Origin: Fontibacter flavus
GTDB taxonomy: Bacteria; Bacteroidota; Bacteroidia; Cytophagales; Cyclobacteriaceae
Assembly: GCF_042432905.1 (NCBI RefSeq)
Contig: NZ_JBHLWI010000008.1
Location: forward strand, 1 to 64,000
Reading direction: 5' to 3'
Length of the DNA stretch: 64,000 nt
This document shows positions 8,913 to 17,588 of the stretch, piece after piece (position 1 is the first letter of the stretch; every line of letters starts with the position of its first letter). The notes below the pieces were generated by a model. The model did not search any database. It had not been told where the DNA came from and saw only the letters and a list, made by a program, of their open reading frames with translations. A program made the position numbers and the translations under genes.

Positions 8913-9941
8913 ATGAAAAAAATCAGAACAGCTTTGGTGGGATATGGGTCTGTTGGAGAAAAAATGCATGCCCCTTTAATTTCGGTTTGTGAGGACCTCG
9001 AATTGGTAGCCGTAGTAGAAAGAAATCAGGAAAGATCGAAAGAAAAATATCCTAATGTTCAAATTTTCCGAAACCTGGAAGATCTATTAGAAGCCGATGC
9101 TGCAGATTTGATTGTGATCGTCACTCCAAATGAATTTCACTTCCCTTTTGCAAAAATGGCCTTAGAGTCCGGCAAGCATGTAGTAGTGGACAAGCCTGTC
9201 ACCATTCACTCCTTTGAAGCTGAAATTCTGAAGCAACTGGCCGAATCCAAAGGTCTTGTGCTTTCTGTATTTCAAAACAGACGATGGGATGGAGATGTCC
9301 AGACCATCCGAAAAATCCTGAACGAAGGAACCTTGGGAAGAATTGTTCATTTTGAATCTCATTTTGACCGGTTTAGGCCGCAGCTTGTGGACAACTGGAG
9401 GGAAAAGGATGTTCCGGGCAATGGTATCACCTATGACTTGGGAACGCACCTTATCGACCAAGCGGTGATGCTTTTCGGGAAACCTAAATGGGTGTACGCC
9501 GAAATCCTCAAACAAAGAAATGATGCTTTGGCAGATGACTTTTTTGACATCACCCTGATGTACGAAGGCATGAAGACAAGATTGACTGCCAGTGTTTTGG
9601 TCAATTTACCCATGCCAAAGTTCCTTGTTTTGGGAGAAAAAGGCAGCTATGTCAAATACGGTTTAGATGTGCAGGAAAAAGCTTTCAAATCAGGACTGAA
9701 ACCCGAAGGTGAAAACTGGGGATTGGAGGGCGCCGAAGCCTGGGGCACCGTGCATCTGGAAAATTCAGTCACAACCTATCCCACTGAACGGGGGGATTAC
9801 CGCCACTTCTACCAAAACATTGCAGATACGATCCGCGGTCAGGCAAGTTTGAAGGTAAAAATGGATGAAGCCATTTTGGTGCTAAAAATCATTGAAGCAG
9901 CTTTTTTGAGTCATCAGGAAGGAAAAAGGATAGCCTTATAA
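8913..9941 (+). CDS. Gfo/Idh/MocA family oxidoreductase
   Basis: 342-residue NAD(P)-dependent dehydrogenase. The N-terminal Rossmann fold has GYGSVGEKMHAPLI (residues 10-23), and the family DKPVT block carries Lys94. The C-terminal domain includes GITYDLGTHLIDQ, with the catalytic Asp/His pair. The closest resemblance is to the YdgJ/YhhX-type uncharacterised oxidoreductases; the sugar or cyclitol substrate is unknown. The stop codon lies inside a terminator hairpin (9924-9952) shared with the convergent dgt gene. Confidence 0.9.
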   Translation: MKKIRTALVGYGSVGEKMHAPLISVCEDLELVAVVERNQERSKEKYPNVQIFRNLEDLLEADAADLIVIVTPNEFHFPFAKMALESGKHVVVDKPVTIHSFEAEILKQLAESKGLVLSVFQNRRWDGDVQTIRKILNEGTLGRIVHFESHFDRFRPQLVDNWREKDVPGNGITYDLGTHLIDQAVMLFGKPKWVYAEILKQRNDALADDFFDITLMYEGMKTRLTASVLVNLPMPKFLVLGEKGSYVKYGLDVQEKAFKSGLKPEGENWGLEGAEAWGTVHLENSVTTYPTERGDYRHFYQNIADTIRGQASLKVKMDEAILVLKIIEAAFLSHQEGKRIAL

Positions 9942-9955
9942 GCTATCCTTTTCTA
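9924..9955. terminator. Bidirectional terminator between oxidoreductase and dgt
   Basis: Stem AAAAGGATAGC (9924-9934) with GCTATCCTTTT (9942-9952) and a 7-nt loop. There are T-runs on both strands. It overlaps the TAA of the upstream gene. Confidence 0.8.
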
Positions 9956-9960
9956 TGGCA

Positions 9961-11313
9961 TCAAGCTCCCGGCAAAGAAATCCCTTTTACCTTTCGATAA
10001 AGCGACAGGGCATATTTGTCAGTCATTCCTGAAATCAGGTCCACCAAAGACCTTAACAAAGGATAAGGATTGACCTGTGCCCCCCATCCTTCCAAGGGAA
10101 AATCTGCCGGCAACAACCTGAGTATACTTTTGTCCTTACCTGAATATAGCTCAGTCTGATAGAATTTATGGTTGAGGGCTCTGGAAAAAACTTCCAACAA
10201 GCCTTCCAAAACCTGGAATCCTGCAGCTTCTTTTTCCAAAACTGGTTTTGACCTGTAAATTTTTTCAATGGAGAGATTGGAAATTTTTGATAAAGCAGGT
10301 GCAGAAGGGATAATGTCAGTAAGCGCTTTGTCAAATTCTCCTTTGAGCATTTCTTCCTCCTTTTGTTCAAATGCCGCTACACATTCCTCGATCAACTTCC
10401 CGATAGTCATCGCCCGCATGATGGCTAACTTCTGAGCTTCTGTTGGGTATTTTTCCAGTTTTCCAGGCTGAAATTTATCTCCCAAAATATCTCCCATCAG
10501 GGCAATACTTTCTTCAAACCTTACCAAACCCAATGTACAGCCATCTTCGAGGTCAATAATGCTGTAACATATATCATCTGCCGCCTCGACCAAAAAGGCC
10601 AATGGATGTCTCATCCAACAATCAGAATTGATTTTTGCCAATCCCAATACATCCGCCAAGTGTTCAAAATCTTTAAGCTGGTCAGTGAAGAAACCGAATT
10701 TCTTCTGGCTTCTTCGGCTTTTATCCCTTTGGAAAACCTGAGATGGTCGAGGATATTTGGTAAAGGCAGCAAGCGTGGCATAGGATAACTGTAGCCCATT
10801 ATTTGGCGAAACCAGCATTCTGAATCCTTGGGCATTACCTTCAAAATTACAAAGGTCATCCCATTCCTGAATTCTGACATGAGGCTGCCATACAATGCCA
10901 TAAGGATGGTGCTTAAAAAAATCAGATATCGCTTCTTCTCCTGAATGACCAAAAGGAGGATTCCCTATATCATGTGTCAAAGCCGAAGCAGCTACAATTG
11001 CGCCAATATCTGAGGATTGTATTTCTAATGACTGTAGTGAAGGATATTTTTTCAACAGGAATTCTCCCGCAGCCTTTCCCAAAGACCTTCCTACACTTGA
11101 CACTTCCAAACTATGGGTCAGACGGGTATGGACAAAATCGTGTTCAGGAAGTGGAAATACCTGTGTTTTATCCTGTAGGTTTCTAAAAGGTGCGGAAAAT
11201 ATGATCCTGTCATAGTCTCTTTCAAATTCAGTCCTAGAAGAATCTTTAAGCGGAAGATGTTTTTTGGAAGCATCAAACCTTCCGGAAGCCAGTAATTTTT
11301 CCCATTGCATCAT
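9961..11313 (-). CDS. dgt: Deoxyguanosinetriphosphate triphosphohydrolase-like HD protein
   Basis: Start chosen at MMQWEKLLASGRFD (11313). The frame extends to 11421, but the extra 36 residues look like translated intergenic DNA. This gives 450 residues. HD-superfamily metal ligands are seen as RLTHSLEVSSVGRSLG and ALTHDIGNPPFGHSGEEAI, the classic dNTPase H...HD signature. The family hydrolyses dGTP or other dNTPs to nucleoside plus triphosphate, controlling nucleotide pools and phage DNA. It diverges from the DUF4382 gene at 11434, and the 120-bp spacer should hold both promoters. Confidence 0.92.
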   Translation of the reverse strand: MMQWEKLLASGRFDASKKHLPLKDSSRTEFERDYDRIIFSAPFRNLQDKTQVFPLPEHDFVHTRLTHSLEVSSVGRSLGKAAGEFLLKKYPSLQSLEIQSSDIGAIVAASALTHDIGNPPFGHSGEEAISDFFKHHPYGIVWQPHVRIQEWDDLCNFEGNAQGFRMLVSPNNGLQLSYATLAAFTKYPRPSQVFQRDKSRRSQKKFGFFTDQLKDFEHLADVLGLAKINSDCWMRHPLAFLVEAADDICYSIIDLEDGCTLGLVRFEESIALMGDILGDKFQPGKLEKYPTEAQKLAIMRAMTIGKLIEECVAAFEQKEEEMLKGEFDKALTDIIPSAPALSKISNLSIEKIYRSKPVLEKEAAGFQVLEGLLEVFSRALNHKFYQTELYSGKDKSILRLLPADFPLEGWGAQVNPYPLLRSLVDLISGMTDKYALSLYRKVKGISLPGA

Positions 11314-11433
11314 GGTCAAAAATACTAAAGCTATCACGAATAGCTCTAAAAAATGGTAAAAAAAGAAAAACTGATACAGTTTGGCACTATGGTTGTAAAG
11401 ACAAAATAGAATATCATCCAACTTAAACTAACT

Positions 11434-12279
11434 ATGAAAAATTTAATCAAATCATTCTTTTTGGGTCTTGCTGCAATTTTGGTGGCTACATCCTGTGACA
11501 TGGAACGTGATGAAAGCATCGCTGAAGGAAATGCCAAAGTAAATATTTTCCTGATTGATGCTCCAGCAGATTATGATGAAGTATGGGTAGAAGTACTTGG
11601 TGTAGAAATTCTCCCTAAAGGTGGCAATGAAAGCAACGAAAGTGCCTGGATCAATCTTCCTTATGAGAAAAATGACCAAAAGATCAATCTTTTGTCTCTA
11701 ACAGGTGGTGCTTCTGAACATTTGGGAGAAGTCGAAGTCCCTGCAGGTGAAATTTCCCAGATCAGACTTTTATTGGGAGATGATAATTACATCATGCAGA
11801 ACGGTCAGAGATTGGAATTAAAAACTCCTAGCGCCCAGCAGAGTGGTCTAAAACTAAAAGTAGACAAACCGCTAAATCCGGGAATCTCTTATGACTTGGT
11901 CATTGACTTTGATGCTTCCAGATCCATCGTAAAAGCAGGAAATTCAGGACAGTACATTTTGAAACCAGTATTGAGAGTTGTAGCAGAAGCATCTGCTACG
12001 ATTGAAGGAACTGTATTGCCTCTTGAGGCAGGACCAGTAGTAGTATCCGCCATCATCGAAGAAGATTCTGTGGGTACTTTTGCAGATGACAACGGTCTAT
12101 TTGTAATCAGGGGACTGAGGGGCGGAAACTATACTTTGGTATTTACTCCAAATGAGGGTTATCAGGAAAAAGTTGTCGAAGACATCATTACTGAGTTAGG
12201 TCAAGTAACCAAATTGGACCTCGTAGAACTGGAAGAAGTAGTTGAAGAAGAGCCAGAGGAAGGCGAAGGAGAAGGATAA
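11434..12279 (+). CDS. DUF4382 lipoprotein
   Basis: 281 residues. The lipoprotein signal peptide ends in ILVATSC, so Cys21 would be lipidated. The DUF4382 domain starts at about residue 32 with the family pattern KVNIFLIDAPADYDEVWVEV and continues with INLLSLTGG and IRLLLGDDNYIM. A second small domain (about residues 185-265) resembles a carboxypeptidase-regulatory beta sandwich. The last 20 residues are almost all Glu and Gly. Periplasmic or surface location is inferred; function is unknown. A related protein follows at 12517 after a terminator. Confidence 0.85.
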   Translation: MKNLIKSFFLGLAAILVATSCDMERDESIAEGNAKVNIFLIDAPADYDEVWVEVLGVEILPKGGNESNESAWINLPYEKNDQKINLLSLTGGASEHLGEVEVPAGEISQIRLLLGDDNYIMQNGQRLELKTPSAQQSGLKLKVDKPLNPGISYDLVIDFDASRSIVKAGNSGQYILKPVLRVVAEASATIEGTVLPLEAGPVVVSAIIEEDSVGTFADDNGLFVIRGLRGGNYTLVFTPNEGYQEKVVEDIITELGQVTKLDLVELEEVVEEEPEEGEGEG

Positions 12280-12292
12280 TTAAACTATTGAT

Positions 12293-12321
12293 AGAGCCTG
12301 GGTAGGACCCAGGCTTTTTTA
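12293..12321 (+). terminator. Rho-independent terminator
   Basis: Stem AGCCTGGGT (12295-12303) with ACCCAGGCT (12307-12315) and a 3-nt loop, then six Ts. It separates the two DUF4382 genes transcriptionally. Confidence 0.92.
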
Positions 12322-12516
12322 TTGACCAACAATTTTTAGCACGAACTCCAAATGGATTAATCGGGTAACACCACATGATTTTCTTCAAGATCTAACTGAA
12401 CTTAAAAACATCTCATTGAGCTTATCGTTTGGAATTAGAACAGCTGAATTGTATTCAGTTTAGTGAATACTTGAGCAAGATTTTGATTAATAAGGCCAAT
12501 AAAACTACCTTTGGGT

Positions 12517-13323
12517 GTGAGAAAAATTTACCTAACCATTGCCCTTACACTTTTTCTTTTTGCCTCCTGTTCTGAAGATTCAGAACGATCAAAAGGCTTG
12601 GTAAATGTTTTTATCATTGGTTCGCATGGTGAATTTGATGAGATATGGCTGGAAGTTTTAGGGGTGGAGATCAAAACAACAGGTACTCGGGGAATGGATA
12701 ATGCTGATCCGGTTTTCCTTGCCAATACGCAGACAGATAAAAAAATCAATGTAGCATCCCTTACAGCAAACTCACAGGTATTGCTGGGCCGAGGTGAATT
12801 TTCAGAAGCTAACATCACAGAAATCACACTGAAGTTTGGAGATGACCATTATGCAGTCATCAACGGACAGAGATTCTCCATCTCGTTTGCTTCCAATGCA
12901 TCAGCCGAACCTAAGTTCCTGGTCAACTATGATATCTTCGGTGGGATATCCCACGATATCTTCCTGGATTTTGATGCTTTCCAGTCATTCGAACTCGTAG
13001 AGGGTCCTGAGCCCAGGTTTATTTTAGAGCCTCAAATCAGGCCATTTCTTTCCTTAAATACAGGAAGGGCAAGTGGCAGAATCAGCCCCGCCAATCAAAA
13101 GGTAGCCATCTTTGCAGTAGAAAATGAACAATTGATCTCCACTACTGGCAGTCAGGCATCTTCTGGAGATTTTGCGCTTCGTGGACTGGAAGAAAACAAG
13201 CGCTATAAAGTGTACATTTTTCCCTTCAGCAATAATTTTCTGCCTGATACACTTGACAGTGTATCTGTCAATTTAAGGCAAAACACTGCCTTGGGCACCA
13301 TCACCTTAAGACCTGTAGAATAA
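12517..13323 (+). CDS. Second DUF4382 lipoprotein
   Basis: 268 residues from the GTG at 12517; a TTG at 12511 would add two. The signal peptide ends LFLFASC, a lipobox. It has the same domain order as the upstream paralogue: VNVFIIGSHGEFDEIWLEV, INVASLTANS, ITLKFGDDHYAVINGQRF, then a C-terminal beta-sandwich. It lacks the Glu-rich tail. The stop codon is 1 bp before ribD, so it probably shares a transcript with ribD and the sulfoxide reductase; this may be coincidental. Divergence between the two copies is high, so the duplication is old. Confidence 0.82.
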   Translation: MRKIYLTIALTLFLFASCSEDSERSKGLVNVFIIGSHGEFDEIWLEVLGVEIKTTGTRGMDNADPVFLANTQTDKKINVASLTANSQVLLGRGEFSEANITEITLKFGDDHYAVINGQRFSISFASNASAEPKFLVNYDIFGGISHDIFLDFDAFQSFELVEGPEPRFILEPQIRPFLSLNTGRASGRISPANQKVAIFAVENEQLISTTGSQASSGDFALRGLEENKRYKVYIFPFSNNFLPDTLDSVSVNLRQNTALGTITLRPVE

Positions 13324-13324
13324 T

Positions 13325-14356
13325 ATGATGGACAGTCATCAGAAATTCATGTTACGTGCATTGGAATTGGCCGAACTTGGAAGAGGCGCTACAAGCCCCA
13401 ATCCCATGGTGGGCTGTGTCATCGTCCATGAAGGCAAGGTAATCGGGGAAGGCTACCATGAGATTTATGGAGGCCCACATGCTGAACCCAATGCAATTCA
13501 ATCGGTACAAAACAAGAACCTACTTCCTGAATCTACTGTTTATGTCACTTTAGAGCCATGTGCCCATTGGGGAAAGACACCTCCATGTGCCAATTTATTG
13601 GTAGAAAAACAAGTAAAGAAAGTAGTAGTAGGGGCGCTTGACAGCAACCCATTGGTAGGGGGAAAAGGCATTCAGATTCTTAGAGACGCAGGTATTGAGG
13701 TAGTAACCGGCATCTTGTCTGACAAGATAAGGAATCAAAACAGGCGCTTCTTTACCTATATAGAAAAGAAAAGGCCCTATATCCTACTCAAATGGGCACA
13801 GACCGAGGATGGCTTTATAGCCAGAGAAAATTATGATTCTAAATGGATCAGCAGCCAATATAGTAGACAATTGGTACATAAGTGGCGATCAGAGGAGGAC
13901 GCCATTATGGTGGGAACCCTGACAGCACAATACGACAACCCCAAACTCAACGTACGGGATTGGGAAGGTAAAAACCCAGTAAGGGTTGTTATAGACCGGA
14001 AGCTTTTACTGAACCCTGACCTTTATCTTTTTGACCAAAGTCAGGCTACCCTCTGTTATAATCAAATTCAGGAAAAAACAGAAGGATCCTTACAACATGT
14101 TAAAATGGAAGACGGCTTTGATATAGAGGCTGTTCTTTCTGACTTATACCATAAAAAAATCCAAAGCATCCTTGTCGAAGGTGGTGCCCAATTGCTAAAA
14201 AAATTCATCGAAAAGGAACTTTGGGATGAAGCAAGGTTTTTTACTGGAAACATAGCCTTTGGGCAAGGCATAACTGCGCCGAAATTGACAGGGGTACTTC
14301 AGGAAGAAATAAACATTATGGGAGATAAGCTTCAAGTTTTTTTCCCAAAGAGATAA
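13325..14356 (+). CDS. ribD: Bifunctional diaminohydroxyphosphoribosylaminopyrimidine deaminase / reductase
   Basis: 343 residues. The N-terminal deaminase has the zinc site His52-Ala-Glu54 (GGPHAEPNA) plus Cys79 and Cys88 (EPCAHWGKTPPC). The C-terminal reductase starts at about residue 148 (RPYILLKWAQTEDGFIA) with the NADPH-binding pattern ILVEGGAQLLKKF. It catalyses the second and third steps of riboflavin synthesis in the cytoplasm. ATG codons at 13325 and 13328 are equivalent starts. Other rib genes are not in the window. Confidence 0.95.
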   Translation: MMDSHQKFMLRALELAELGRGATSPNPMVGCVIVHEGKVIGEGYHEIYGGPHAEPNAIQSVQNKNLLPESTVYVTLEPCAHWGKTPPCANLLVEKQVKKVVVGALDSNPLVGGKGIQILRDAGIEVVTGILSDKIRNQNRRFFTYIEKKRPYILLKWAQTEDGFIARENYDSKWISSQYSRQLVHKWRSEEDAIMVGTLTAQYDNPKLNVRDWEGKNPVRVVIDRKLLLNPDLYLFDQSQATLCYNQIQEKTEGSLQHVKMEDGFDIEAVLSDLYHKKIQSILVEGGAQLLKKFIEKELWDEARFFTGNIAFGQGITAPKLTGVLQEEINIMGDKLQVFFPKR

Positions 14357-14375
14357 AATAGATTTCTAATAAAAG

Positions 14376-14858
14376 ATGGCAGAATCAATATACATCCCAG
14401 AATCCGCAACCAAAGCTGAAAAATACCAAGCTATCCTACCACAAGTTGAATCACTGATTTCAACAGAAACTGATTCTTATGCTAACCTTGCCAATGTGGC
14501 TGCGGTTTTAAAGGAAACTTTTGGATTTTTCTGGGTGGGTTTTTACTTGGTGAAAGAGGATCAATTGGTCTTAGGGCCATTTCAAGGACCTTTGGCCTGT
14601 ACAAGAATTGCTTTTGGAAAAGGCGTTTGTGGAACAGCTTGGAAAGAAGCCCAAACTCAATTGGTTCCGGATGTAGATGCTTTCCCAGGCCATATCGCCT
14701 GCAGCTCTGCTTCTAAGTCAGAAGTCGTTGTTCCTGGCTTTAAAGAAGAAAAAGTATGGATCGTACTCGATGTGGACAGTGACAGACTTGATGATTTTGA
14801 CCAAGTTGATGCCGAACAACTCGAAAAACTGATGCACATTGTCAGCAAATATTGCTAA
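14376..14858 (+). CDS. msrC: Free methionine-(R)-sulfoxide reductase (GAF domain)
   Basis: 160-residue single GAF domain. Cys75, Cys85 and Cys109 have the same spacing (10 and 24) as the three catalytic cysteines of the fRMsr family. The signature context GKGVCGTAWKE and HIACSSASKSE is present. It reduces free Met-(R)-O using thioredoxin. It lies 19 bp after ribD, so it is probably cotranscribed. A fourth cysteine is the last residue. Confidence 0.9.
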   Translation: MAESIYIPESATKAEKYQAILPQVESLISTETDSYANLANVAAVLKETFGFFWVGFYLVKEDQLVLGPFQGPLACTRIAFGKGVCGTAWKEAQTQLVPDVDAFPGHIACSSASKSEVVVPGFKEEKVWIVLDVDSDRLDDFDQVDAEQLEKLMHIVSKYC

Positions 14859-14859
14859 T

Positions 14860-14916
14860 TGGGATTTGGTGATTGGTGATTGGTTATTTGTAATTAGTAA
14901 TTGATCATTGGTCATT
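14860..14916. repeat. Degenerate intergenic repeat (gattggtgattgg type)
   Basis: Tandem-like gattggtgattggttatttgtaattag text between convergent genes, similar in kind to 113-147. It is a common intergenic filler in Cytophagales. Confidence 0.4.
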
Positions 14917-15489
14917 TCACCGAACCTCCCACTTTTCAATATACTTCGGTTCGAATGCAGCCATTTTATCGAAGATTTCCACAGGGTCACTGCTCACAAT
15001 CAGAAGATCCAATTGTGCCTGATGTAAAAATCCTTGCTCACTCGCATGATTTAAGAAACTAATCAGCCCTTCATAGTATCCATTTACATTATATAAGGCA
15101 AGTGGTTTTTTGATATAGGCCAATTGATTGAGTGTCATGATTTCAAAAAGTTCTTCAAAGGTCCCAATACCTCCCGGCATGGCAATGAAACCATCTCCTT
15201 TTTCAGCCATCAGCCATTTCCTATCCCGCATGGTCTCTACCACAGTAAGCTCAGTACATCCTGTATGGGCCACTTCTATATCAACCAGTTTTTGGGGAAT
15301 GATCCCATACACCTGCATACCTGCCTCAAGCATGGCATCTGCGATGACCCCCATTAACCCAACATTGCCTGCACCATAGACCAAGGACATATCCCTTTTG
15401 ATCATTTCTTTGGCTAAGGCTTTCGCTCCTTCTGCGAAGACTGGGTTTTTACCTTTATTTGAACCGCAATAGATGGTGATCTTTTTCAT
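14917..15489 (-). CDS. LOG family / TIGR00730 Rossmann-fold phosphoribohydrolase
   Basis: 190 residues. Conserved features are MKKITIYCGSNKG at the N terminus, VYGAGNVGLMGVIADAM, and the diagnostic PGGIGTFEELFE (about residues 104-115). Family members hydrolyse cytokinin riboside 5'-monophosphate or more generally purine nucleotides (LOG/PpnN-type); the physiological role in bacteria is unclear. It is convergent with msrC. The terminator of the gene upstream on the same strand lies just before its start. Confidence 0.88.
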   Translation of the reverse strand: MKKITIYCGSNKGKNPVFAEGAKALAKEMIKRDMSLVYGAGNVGLMGVIADAMLEAGMQVYGIIPQKLVDIEVAHTGCTELTVVETMRDRKWLMAEKGDGFIAMPGGIGTFEELFEIMTLNQLAYIKKPLALYNVNGYYEGLISFLNHASEQGFLHQAQLDLLIVSSDPVEIFDKMAAFEPKYIEKWEVR

Positions 15490-15501
15490 ATTTCAAAGGT
15501 A

Positions 15502-15526
15502 TAAAAAAACCCGCTTTTGGCGGGCT
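15502..15526 (-). terminator. Rho-independent terminator
   Basis: Minus-strand stem GCGGG-CCCGC around 15510-15524 is followed by seven Ts (aaaaaaa at 15503-15509 on plus). It ends transcription of the gene at 15552-16148. Confidence 0.8.
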
Positions 15527-15551
15527 CTTTGGATTTTACTATTTGGGTGGA

Positions 15552-16148
15552 TCAAACGGCTTTCTGGTTCAATGCATCAATAAGTTCCCGTTTCAATTTT
15601 CTTTCTCTATCCAGTGTGTTTTTCCTATGCTGGTCAAATTCTTCCCTGGTTTCTTCCAAATCTTTTTTGGCCTTGGAAATAACCTTGAAACTTTGGCTGA
15701 ATTTATAGAGGAAAAATAGGAAGGCACCCGCCAATATGGCTACAAGGGTCCACATCATGGTATTATATGCAGACTTATGAATAGGCATACCTAAAAAGAA
15801 AAAACTATCCCTTGCCTCTTCTGCCTCTGCCAATTGCTCCCGGATGTCGGACATCTGTGCCTCAAGATCTGCTATCTGATTTTGTCTCTCCACCATGTCC
15901 TGCTTGATGGTGACGAGTTGATCCTTAAAGACATTTAGTGAATCCGTGACATTATTCCTTATTTTATCAAGATGGGCTTTCTTCACCACCTTGTATTCCT
16001 GATAATTATTGGAAATTGAATTCAGGTAATCAAATTGACTGGAAATTGTCCCGCTATTCAGTGAACCTGTTGATTCCGGTTCCTGGGCTAAAATGTACCC
16101 CGAAAAGCAAAAAAAAGTAAATAGGGTCAGGAGTAGGTTTTTATTCAT
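15552..16148 (-). CDS. Exported coiled-coil membrane protein
   Basis: 198 residues. Signal peptide 1-22 (ending GYILAQ), then a coiled coil (about residues 45-115, rich in Asp/Glu/Gln/Lys with heptad leucines), a membrane helix (about 128-150, TLVAILAGAFLFFLYKF) and a second charged coil (about 155-195). The topology suggests a periplasmic coiled coil anchored in the inner membrane. I do not recognise a named family; similar small proteins are widespread in Cytophagales. It is monocistronic. Confidence 0.7.
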   Translation of the reverse strand: MNKNLLLTLFTFFCFSGYILAQEPESTGSLNSGTISSQFDYLNSISNNYQEYKVVKKAHLDKIRNNVTDSLNVFKDQLVTIKQDMVERQNQIADLEAQMSDIREQLAEAEEARDSFFFLGMPIHKSAYNTMMWTLVAILAGAFLFFLYKFSQSFKVISKAKKDLEETREEFDQHRKNTLDRERKLKRELIDALNQKAV

Positions 16149-16604
16149 CGGTTTTAGGTGATATTAATACTATACAATTCATTTAGACACTCAGGATTTA
16201 TCCTGATTTTGTAGTATATGCAATAAATATGCCTTTTTAATCTGAGATTAACAAAAAATGATATAAAAAAAGTATATTTTTTAAATAAAATATAATAAAA
16301 TTCATTTTGTTACTTGTGAAAAGTAAAATACTGGGTGTGTAATCTCAAAAAAAATTTCACCTTCTCTCAATTATGCTAAAATTCAATTATTTAGACAACG
16401 TAATTGAGTATCTTAAAATAAACAACCTTATAGTACGCTATTCTGTCATTAGTCGAATATTCCTATAGTTTAAGGTCTGAATACCGATGGCGTAAGACCG
16501 TAAAAGGAAAAGATTTGGCTTTTACTTTATAAGCTTTGGAATTAGTTTCTGGCAAAGTTCAGTATATTCATATAAAACAAAATAGGAGTTTAACCCAGCT
16601 ATGA
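16149..16604. other. AT-rich intergenic stretch
   Basis: 456 bp of very AT-rich DNA with no ORF, repeat or RNA that I can recognise. It presumably contains the divergent promoters of the flanking genes. Confidence 0.4.
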
Positions 16605-17000
16605 ATGAAAAGTCCAATATTACTGGATATTGTCGATTTATTTTTCCTGATTTTTCATTCAGTACTGATTTTATTCAATCTATTTGCCTGGATTTGGATA
16701 CCCTTAAGAAAATGGCACTTATTGACCATTTCCTTGACCTTGACATCATGGGTCTTCTTGGGTTTCTTTTATGGTTGGGGTTATTGCCCACTAACGGATT
16801 GGCACTGGGAAGTACTCAGGCAAAAGGGCATATCTGATCTTCCGAATTCCTACATCAGTTATCTGATCGAGCGAATCCTTCATATAAAATTACCTCCCAA
16901 AGTGGTTGATGCATTCACTTTAAGCTTGGCTGTTCTTGCCTTCATGATCTCATTGAAAGTTAATTTTTGGAGAAATAAAGAAAACCAAGAAAAAAGCTAA
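16605..17000 (+). CDS. DUF2784-like small membrane protein
   Basis: 131 residues with three or four hydrophobic helices. The motif YGWGYCPLTDWHWEVLRQKG after the second helix resembles the W-x-CPLT-x-W-E block of DUF2784. An overlapping ORF from the ATG at 16601 is a different frame and is rejected because it lacks this motif. The family has no known function. Isolated gene. Confidence 0.65.
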   Translation: MKSPILLDIVDLFFLIFHSVLILFNLFAWIWIPLRKWHLLTISLTLTSWVFLGFFYGWGYCPLTDWHWEVLRQKGISDLPNSYISYLIERILHIKLPPKVVDAFTLSLAVLAFMISLKVNFWRNKENQEKS

Positions 17001-17217
17001 TACAATTGGGTCTATCCTGAGATTCAGACCATGTCTTTCCATTTTCAAATTCACAAAACGGAATCAATTCAAGAGCTCTATTTTACATTATCATTAATAA
17101 TTTTATTTATTTATTAAATTTTATGTATTTTTTTTGATTGTTTGTTATATTATTTTAAATTATACAATTGTTTTATTAATTTTGAATCATCAAGAAAGAC
17201 GAAAGGTCTTCTCACAC

Positions 17218-17342
17218 TGTAGGATGTTGAAACTGGCAGACAAGCCCTCCTGTCTCGGGGGTGGGGAACCCAGGATAAAGCGAACATGGAGCTCGTGTTC
17301 TTGCCTAACTGCCCCGTGGAGGTTCGAATCCTTCTCCTACAG
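17218..17342 (+). tRNA. tRNA-like gene, type II, GUC anticodon, 56-nt variable region (copy 1)
   Basis: A full cloverleaf can be drawn. Acceptor TGTAGGA pairs with TCCTACA (17335-17341), with a possible extra C-1:G73 pair. D stem is TTG/CAA with a Leu-like D loop (AAACTGGCAGA). Anticodon stem CCCTC/GGGGG encloses loop CTGTCTC, giving anticodon GTC. T stem GGAGG/CCTTC encloses loop TTCGAAT. The variable region (17262-17317) is 56 nt, with an outer GGGG/CCCC stem and an inner GAACATG/CGTGTTC hairpin. Total is 125 nt; normal type II tRNAs are about 85-95. GUC would read Asp codons, but tRNA-Asp is never type II, so the identity is unknown. No CCA is encoded. Confidence 0.7.
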
Positions 17343-17398
17343 CAAATAACCAAATCAGATTTGCATAAGGCAGGTCATGGTATTGAAAAAAATTATAC

Positions 17399-17523
17399 TG
17401 TAGGATGTTGAAACTGGCAGACAAGCCCTCCTGTCTCGGGGGTGGGGAACCCAGGATAAAGCGAACATGGAGCTCGTGTTCCTGCCTAACTGCCCCGTGG
17501 AGGTTCGAATCCTTCTCCTACAG
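17399..17523 (+). tRNA. tRNA-like gene, type II, GUC anticodon (copy 2)
   Basis: Identical to the copy at 17218-17342 except for one base (T17301 versus C17482) in the variable region, where the change is beside the inner hairpin. The spacer DNA on either side is unrelated. All cloverleaf stems are conserved, so the pair is under selection, recently duplicated or gene-converted. A strong terminator follows 31 nt later on the same strand, which supports transcription of the pair. Confidence 0.7.
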
Positions 17524-17554
17524 CTGGTTATTTTGGGTTTATTGTTAATTGACT

Positions 17555-17588
17555 AAAGCTGTGAGAGTGTTTTTCACAGCTTTTTTAT
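17555..17588 (+). terminator. Rho-independent terminator after the tandem tRNA-like genes
   Basis: Stem AAAGCTGTGA (17555-17564) with TCACAGCTTT (17574-17583), then TTTTTT. The strong T-run is on the plus strand, so it serves the tRNA-like transcript rather than the minus-strand gene that ends at 17589. Confidence 0.85.

Noticed and set aside
17218..17342. Group I intron or simple intron in the anticodon loop of the tRNA-like genes
   Set aside because: The anticodon loop is exactly seven nucleotides and the extra 56 nt lie in the variable region, not in the anticodon loop; 56 nt is also far too short for a group I intron.
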